Source: Deltaproteobacteria bacterium (GTDB lineage: Bacteria; Desulfobacterota; G020345765). Taken from it: a stretch of DNA of 19,565 nt. The stretch's first letter is position 1. Each line of letters starts with the position of its first letter. Under the pieces are notes generated by a model. The model was not told where the DNA came from. It did not search any database and saw only the letters and a program-made list of their open reading frames with translations. Positions 16,000-19,565 of the stretch are shown here, piece after piece. The DNA lies in contig JAUWWP010000013.1 in NCBI GenBank assembly GCA_030616835.1, positions 1 through 19,565 on the forward strand. Direction: 5' to 3'. A program made the position numbers and the translations under genes.

Positions 16000-17055
16000 A
16001 TGAGCGATGAAGTTTATACCAGACTTCGTGAGTTCCTGGACAACATGCCCGGGGGGTTCCCGGCGACCGAGAGCGGGGTTGAGATCAAGATCTTGAAGAA
16101 GTTGTTTACGCCTGAGCAGGCGGAGATAGCTATGCAGCTTAAGCCTTTGCCCGAGCCGGTCTCAACAATTGCCGAGCGCCTGGGCATGGATGGATCGAAA
16201 GCAGCGGAGAAGCTCGAGTCCATGGCCAAGGAGGGGCTTATTTACCGGGCCCGAATCGGCGAGAAGCCGCACTACATGGCGATCCAGTTCATTCCCGGCA
16301 TCTACGAGTTTCATTTGAACAGCATTGACCGGGAACTGGCCGAGCTTTTTGAGGAGTACTTTCCGCATCTTGGCGTTATCTGGGCTACCACCAAGACCAA
16401 ACAGCTCCGGGTGGTGCCGGTGGGCTCGGCGATTGATGCGGTTCCCGCGGTGGCAACTTATAACCGGATTCGGGACCTGGTGAAAGGCCAGGAACTCATA
16501 TCGGTAGCGCCCTGCATCTGCCGCAAGGAACAGGGGCTTCTTGATAACGAATGTAAGCGACCGCATGAGCTCTGTTTTCAGTTTGGGTTCGCCGCTCAGT
16601 ATTACATAGAAAACGGGTTGGGTAGGCAGATCAGCATTGATGAGGCCATGAAACTCCTCGACCTCGCGGAGGAGTCAGCCCTGGTGCTTTCCCCCACCAA
16701 CGCCCAGGAGATCATGAGCATCTGTTGTTGCTGCGGATGCTGCTGCGGGATACTGCGGGGACTGAAGATGCTGCCCCGGCCGGCGGATCAAGTCCAGTCA
16801 TCGTTCCAGTCCCGGATTAACCCTGACCTTTGCAATGCATGTGGCACCTGCTTGGAGCGGTGCCAGATTGATGCGATCAAAGAAGGCGAGGAGGTCATGG
16901 AGGTGGACCTGGCGAGATGCATCGGCTGCGGCCTTTGCGTTCCGGCTTGCCCGGAAGAGGCCATAACCCTGGGAGAGAAACCCAATGTGGATACGCCTCC
17001 AGCGGACATGATGGAGATGATGATGAAGATCGCGGAGGAGCGCGGCCTGGGGTAA
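16000..17055 (+). CDS. Winged-helix-like/4Fe-4S dicluster protein with CICR/poly-Cys module
   Basis: This 351-residue protein begins with a region resembling a winged helix-turn-helix (about 50-90: STIAERLGMDGSKAAEKL, then EGLIYRARIGEKPHY). It continues through a middle domain (about 95-165) and the module VAPCICRKE (Cys172, Cys174), Cys185, Cys192 and the striking CCCCGCCC (242-249). The C-terminus is a two-cluster ferredoxin: C278-C281-C284-C288 and C307-C310-C313-C317. The cysteine module and ferredoxin match the protein at 6873-7802. I chose the ATG at 16000 because AAAGGAGG lies just upstream; an in-frame ATG 30 bases earlier lacks such a site. It is divergent from the CCG-FAD-CCG operon. 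It may be an electron carrier for that system, a redox-responsive regulator of it, or both. DNA binding is inferred only from the N-terminal pattern. Confidence 0.87.
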   Translation: MSDEVYTRLREFLDNMPGGFPATESGVEIKILKKLFTPEQAEIAMQLKPLPEPVSTIAERLGMDGSKAAEKLESMAKEGLIYRARIGEKPHYMAIQFIPGIYEFHLNSIDRELAELFEEYFPHLGVIWATTKTKQLRVVPVGSAIDAVPAVATYNRIRDLVKGQELISVAPCICRKEQGLLDNECKRPHELCFQFGFAAQYYIENGLGRQISIDEAMKLLDLAEESALVLSPTNAQEIMSICCCCGCCCGILRGLKMLPRPADQVQSSFQSRINPDLCNACGTCLERCQIDAIKEGEEVMEVDLARCIGCGLCVPACPEEAITLGEKPNVDTPPADMMEMMMKIAEERGLG

Positions 17056-17331
17056 AAACAAACAAGTGGAAGAACCAGGGTAAGGTCTACACAGGGTGAC
17101 CGAGAATTCAAATTTCGGACATTTCTGAAAAATAAAATCCTTTATTTATGCGGGTTTCTGCAATCGAGTTTTTGAAAAATCACTATTGTCGGTCAGCCTA
17201 TACACTCTTGGCAGAATAAAATGACATTGTCTCCCTTAATAAAAAAGTTGTAAAAAGAAGTTGTTATTTGCAATTGAAAATTACTTACTCTTTAACGAAG
17301 AAAGGCATTTCTGCCAGACAAGAGGTGATAA

Positions 17332-17706
17332 ATGGAAAAGAAAGGAATTCTAATAGTTGACGATGATAAGGTACTTTTAGAAATAGCAAGAGATGCTCTT
17401 ACCCGAGAAGGATATTCCGTAATTACCTCAGATCAGTCATTAGGCACAAGCCAGAGGGTAGCGAAAATCAAACCTCATTTAATAGTAATGGATGTGAGTA
17501 TGCCTGGTCTTGGGGGAGATAGGATTTGCAAAATTCTCAAGGAGAGTAATATCAATAAGGAAATGAAAATACTCCTTTATTCTTCCAAAGGTCAAGATCA
17601 GCTCAAGAAGTTGGCAGCGGAGGCGGGGGCAGATGATTTTTTAACAAAATCCAGCAATTCTCAGGAGCTGGTTGAGAAAGTAAATTCCCTCCTGAAGAAT
17701 CCATAA
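17332..17706 (+). CDS. Single-domain response regulator (CheY-like receiver)
   Basis: This 124-residue protein is a stand-alone receiver domain without an output domain. The acidic pocket is LIVDDDK (Asp10-Asp12), the phospho-acceptor is Asp54 in VMDVSMPG, the switch residue is Ser84 (LLYSSKG), and the conserved lysine is Lys106 in FLTKSS. The ATG at 17332 follows AAGAGGTGATAA. The 276-base gap upstream (17056-17331) is AT-rich and shows no gene or clear promoter. Being output-less, it should act by protein contact or as a phosphorelay step. The five-PAS kinase at 8664-11552 is the only kinase in the window, but it is nearly 6 kb away, so pairing is speculative. Confidence 0.93.
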   Translation: MEKKGILIVDDDKVLLEIARDALTREGYSVITSDQSLGTSQRVAKIKPHLIVMDVSMPGLGGDRICKILKESNINKEMKILLYSSKGQDQLKKLAAEAGADDFLTKSSNSQELVEKVNSLLKNP

Positions 17707-17724
17707 AACAAGATAAACATCATA

Positions 17725-17745
17725 CCTCTCCCATCAAGGGAGAGG
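17725..17745 (+). terminator. Strong hairpin after the response regulator gene
   Basis: CCTCTCCC-ATCAA-GGGAGAGG forms a perfect 8-base-pair stem 18 bases past the stop of the response regulator gene. It lacks a following T-run on the plus strand, so it may slow or stabilise rather than cleanly terminate transcription. It probably separates the regulator from the protease gene. Confidence 0.45.
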
Positions 17746-17861
17746 AGGTTTATGGAAAAAATTTCCTTAAAGAAGGATTTTTCAACAGCCCCAATGCTCC
17801 GAATTTTCCAATTGTCAAGAGTGCGGGCCTGAGGCCATTATTATTCTTTGAAGAGGAGATA

Positions 17862-18698
17862 ATGAAATTATTTACAAAACTTATTTTGGCATTGATTTTA
17901 GGTTGTGTTATCGCCCCACCAGTATGGGCAAAAAGAGGTGTAAGGGAGGCCGTGGTAAAGATATACACTACGTATAATAGATACAATTACTATGAACCAT
18001 GGAAAATGAGGAATCAGGAACAGCGTAGAGGTTCTGGATGTATTATAAATGGAAGAAGGATCTTAACAAATGCGCATGTGGTAGGAGACCAGACATTTAT
18101 TCAGGTAAGACGAGCAGGAGAATCACAGAAATATATAGCAGAAGTAGAAATAGTGGCCCACGAATGTGATCTTGCTATTCTGAGGGTTAATGATCATTCA
18201 TTTTTCTCCGGGGTCAGGCCGTTGGAAATTGGAGGTCTGGCAGAAGTTAGAGATAAAATTGCCGTTTATGGTTATCCCGCAGGTGGCGATGAATTATGCA
18301 TTACTGAAGGAGTGGTTTCCCGAGTCGGGCACCGTAAATATACTCACAGCAATGCCTATTTATTAACTTGCCAGATTGATGCTGCGATTAATCCAGGCAG
18401 TAGTGGTGGGCCGGTAATCAAGGATGATAAAATAGTTGGGGTGGCATTTCAGGCCGGGTCAGGGGAAAATATTAGTTATCTGGTTCCCGCCCCGATCATT
18501 AATCATTTCCTGAAAGATATAAAAGATGGGAAATATGAGGGAATACCGGGTCTGGGAATATCCTGGCAAAAAATGGAGAATCCCGACATTAGATCTGAAT
18601 TTAATATGACCGAAAAACAGACCGGTATGTTGGTAAATAAAATTTATCCTGCCTCCACCGCAAGAGGGATATTGAAATCAGGAGATGTAATCCTTTAA
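17862..18698 (+). CDS. Secreted Deg/HtrA-like serine protease, catalytic part ending at a premature TAA
   Basis: This 278-residue frame begins with a signal peptide (MKLFTKLILALILGCVIAPP, cleavage probably after VWA at 23), placing the protein outside the cytoplasm. A trypsin-like S1C domain follows with a full triad: His72 (LTNAHVVG), Asp103 (HECDLAILRV) and Ser181 (NPGSSGGPV). A first PDZ domain begins near 228 but stops at GDVIL, exactly where the family continues with a residue and IDG. The same frame continues after the TAA as IDGINVEEDW into the segment at 18699-19325. The ATG has GAGGAG upstream. The catalytic domain is complete and may be active alone, but regulation by PDZ domains is lost if the stop is real. 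The intact relative is Deg9-like rather than classical DegP, judged from the downstream half. Confidence 0.85.
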   Translation: MKLFTKLILALILGCVIAPPVWAKRGVREAVVKIYTTYNRYNYYEPWKMRNQEQRRGSGCIINGRRILTNAHVVGDQTFIQVRRAGESQKYIAEVEIVAHECDLAILRVNDHSFFSGVRPLEIGGLAEVRDKIAVYGYPAGGDELCITEGVVSRVGHRKYTHSNAYLLTCQIDAAINPGSSGGPVIKDDKIVGVAFQAGSGENISYLVPAPIINHFLKDIKDGKYEGIPGLGISWQKMENPDIRSEFNMTEKQTGMLVNKIYPASTARGILKSGDVIL

Positions 18699-19325
18699 AT
18701 TGATGGTATAAATGTTGAGGAAGATTGGAAAATAGATTTTAGAAAGGGCGAGAGAACATTCTTTGAATATTTAGTCCAAAAGAAATATATGAACGATACG
18801 GTTAAATTTGAAATCTTAAGAGAGAATAAAATTATGAATATCGAGATTAAATTGTCTGAACCTATAAATTTTGGACGATTAGTGCCCCATGAACGGTATG
18901 ATGTAGCTCCGACATATTATATTTTAGGCGGGCTGGTATTTGAACCGCTAACGTTAAACTTTTTAAAAGAATGGGGTAACTGGTATGATGCCGCTCCGAT
19001 GAATTTAGTAAACTATTATTATTATGGAGAAGCGACAGATGAGCAAAGGCAGATAATTGTGCTTGTTGAAGTTCTGGCTGACGAAGTTAATGTAGGTTAT
19101 CATAACTGGAGATATAAAGTAATTTCTTATGTTAATGGCAAAAAAATATCCACCATGAATGATTTAGTAGGTGCCTTTGAAGAACATAAAGGGAAATACC
19201 ACATAATAGTGGATGAATGGGGCTATAAAATAGTCTTAGAAAAAAACAAAGTTGACGAGAACAGTCAGAGAATTCTGGAGAAGTATAGAATTAGTTCTGA
19301 TAGATCAAAAGATTTAGAGCGCTAA
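18699..19325 (+). pseudogene. Detached PDZ half of the Deg9-like protease
   Basis: In the same frame as the protease gene, directly after its TAA, 208 codons encode the rest of PDZ1 (IDGINVEEDW, then YMNDTVKFEILRENK) and a second PDZ-like domain. The latter has YILGGLVFEPLTLNFL, a VLVEVLADEVNVGY-like strand and WRYKVISYVNGKKI, a pattern I recall from the PDZ2 of plant and bacterial Deg9 proteases. The first in-frame ATG is at 18789, well inside PDZ1 and with only a weak ribosome site, so separate translation is unlikely. Codon use and composition match the upstream half, arguing for one former 487-codon gene broken by a single nonsense change, or a sequencing error. Confidence 0.75.
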
Positions 19326-19420
19326 AGGAATGATAGGGACAGGTCTACGGCTAACCTAATCGGCCCATTTGCAATGTAGCTCAGGCCTGACTATACGGGT
19401 AGAGGTCTGGGGGAGGCAGG

Positions 19421-19565
19421 ATGCCTGGCGAATTCATTACCGAAGAGGCCCGGATCGAAAGGCCGGCCGCAGTCAGGAAAAGCGGGAAGGTCGGCCGCCT
19501 GCTCCGTAGCATCCTGCCCTGGATCATCACTGCCCTCATCTTCGTATTTATCTTCCATCGGGTCC
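19421..19565 (+). CDS. Membrane protein start, possibly LPG-synthase/flippase-like
   Basis: An open frame starts at an ATG preceded by GGGAGG and runs off the right edge after 48 codons. It begins MPGEFITEEARIERP, has a basic stretch (RKSGKVGRLLR), and then a transmembrane helix (ILPWIITALIFVFIFHRV). A short cytoplasmic head followed by LPW and a helix ending in FxRV is typical of the lysylphosphatidylglycerol-synthase transmembrane (flippase-like) family, but the fragment is too short to be sure. It is GC-rich, unlike the protease gene before it, and the 95 bases between them hold no other feature. Confidence 0.5.
   Translation, partial: MPGEFITEEARIERPAAVRKSGKVGRLLRSILPWIITALIFVFIFHRV

Noticed and set aside
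18696..18698. Recoding of TAA as a sense codon
   Set aside because: The UroD-like gene at 554 ends properly at TAA, and no recoding structure or pyrrolysine/selenocysteine context (which would use TAG or TGA) is present.
1..19565. CRISPR arrays, tRNA or rRNA genes, insertion-sequence transposases
   Set aside because: I looked on both strands and found no regularly spaced repeats, cloverleaf sequences, rRNA-like tracts or transposase motifs.

Overview
The window looks like chromosomal DNA from a strictly anaerobic, probably Gram-negative bacterium. The evidence is a glycyl radical enzyme, two corrinoid-methyltransferase-like UroD-fold proteins, an NDP-forming acyl-CoA synthetase subunit, several CCG-domain and ferredoxin-type Fe-S proteins, and a secreted Deg-type protease. 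This gene mix is typical of sulfate-reducing or syntrophic Desulfobacterota, but that placement is inference; no rRNA or tRNA gene is visible.

Positions 1-6394 (minus strand, mostly GC-rich) hold, in transcription order, a glycyl radical enzyme (3869-6394), the alpha part of an NDP-forming acyl-CoA synthetase (2051-3514), and a tight tandem of two UroD/MtaA-like proteins (554-1675 and 1-541, the latter cut by the window edge). The first three are separated by gaps of about 350 bases that carry hairpins, a good promoter (3562-3590) and a 191-base palindromic AT-rich element (1794-1984). They therefore look like a functional neighbourhood rather than one operon.

Positions 6395-8562 (plus strand, AT-richer) hold a non-coding stretch, a double-[4Fe-4S] ferredoxin-like protein with an extra cysteine-rich module, and an overlapping two-gene cassette: a DUF5674-like protein plus an unrecognised helical protein.

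Positions 8604-11771 (minus strand) hold a 962-residue cytoplasmic sensor histidine kinase with an RsbRD/RsbU-N-like N-terminus and five PAS domains. It is preceded by a TTGACA-N17-TATAGG promoter. Its last roughly 30 residues are encoded by a dispersed GTCCTGAG/TCGAAGGAC-type repeat.

Positions 12084-17055 hold a compact redox locus. A minus-strand operon of three coupled genes encodes a CCG-domain Fe-S protein, an FAD-linked oxidase/dehydrogenase of the GlcD/VAO type, and a second CCG-domain Fe-S protein. Divergent from it, behind a near-consensus sigma70 promoter (15892-15920), is a protein joining a winged-helix-like region to the same cysteine-rich ferredoxin module seen at 6873-7802. The layout suggests a flavin dehydrogenase feeding electrons through Fe-S subunits, with a redox-sensing or electron-carrying partner.

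Positions 17332-19325 (plus strand, AT-rich) hold an orphan single-domain response regulator and a Deg9-like secreted serine protease whose reading frame is broken by one in-frame TAA in the first PDZ domain. At the right edge (19421 onward) a membrane protein begins, possibly a lysylphosphatidylglycerol-synthase-like flippase.
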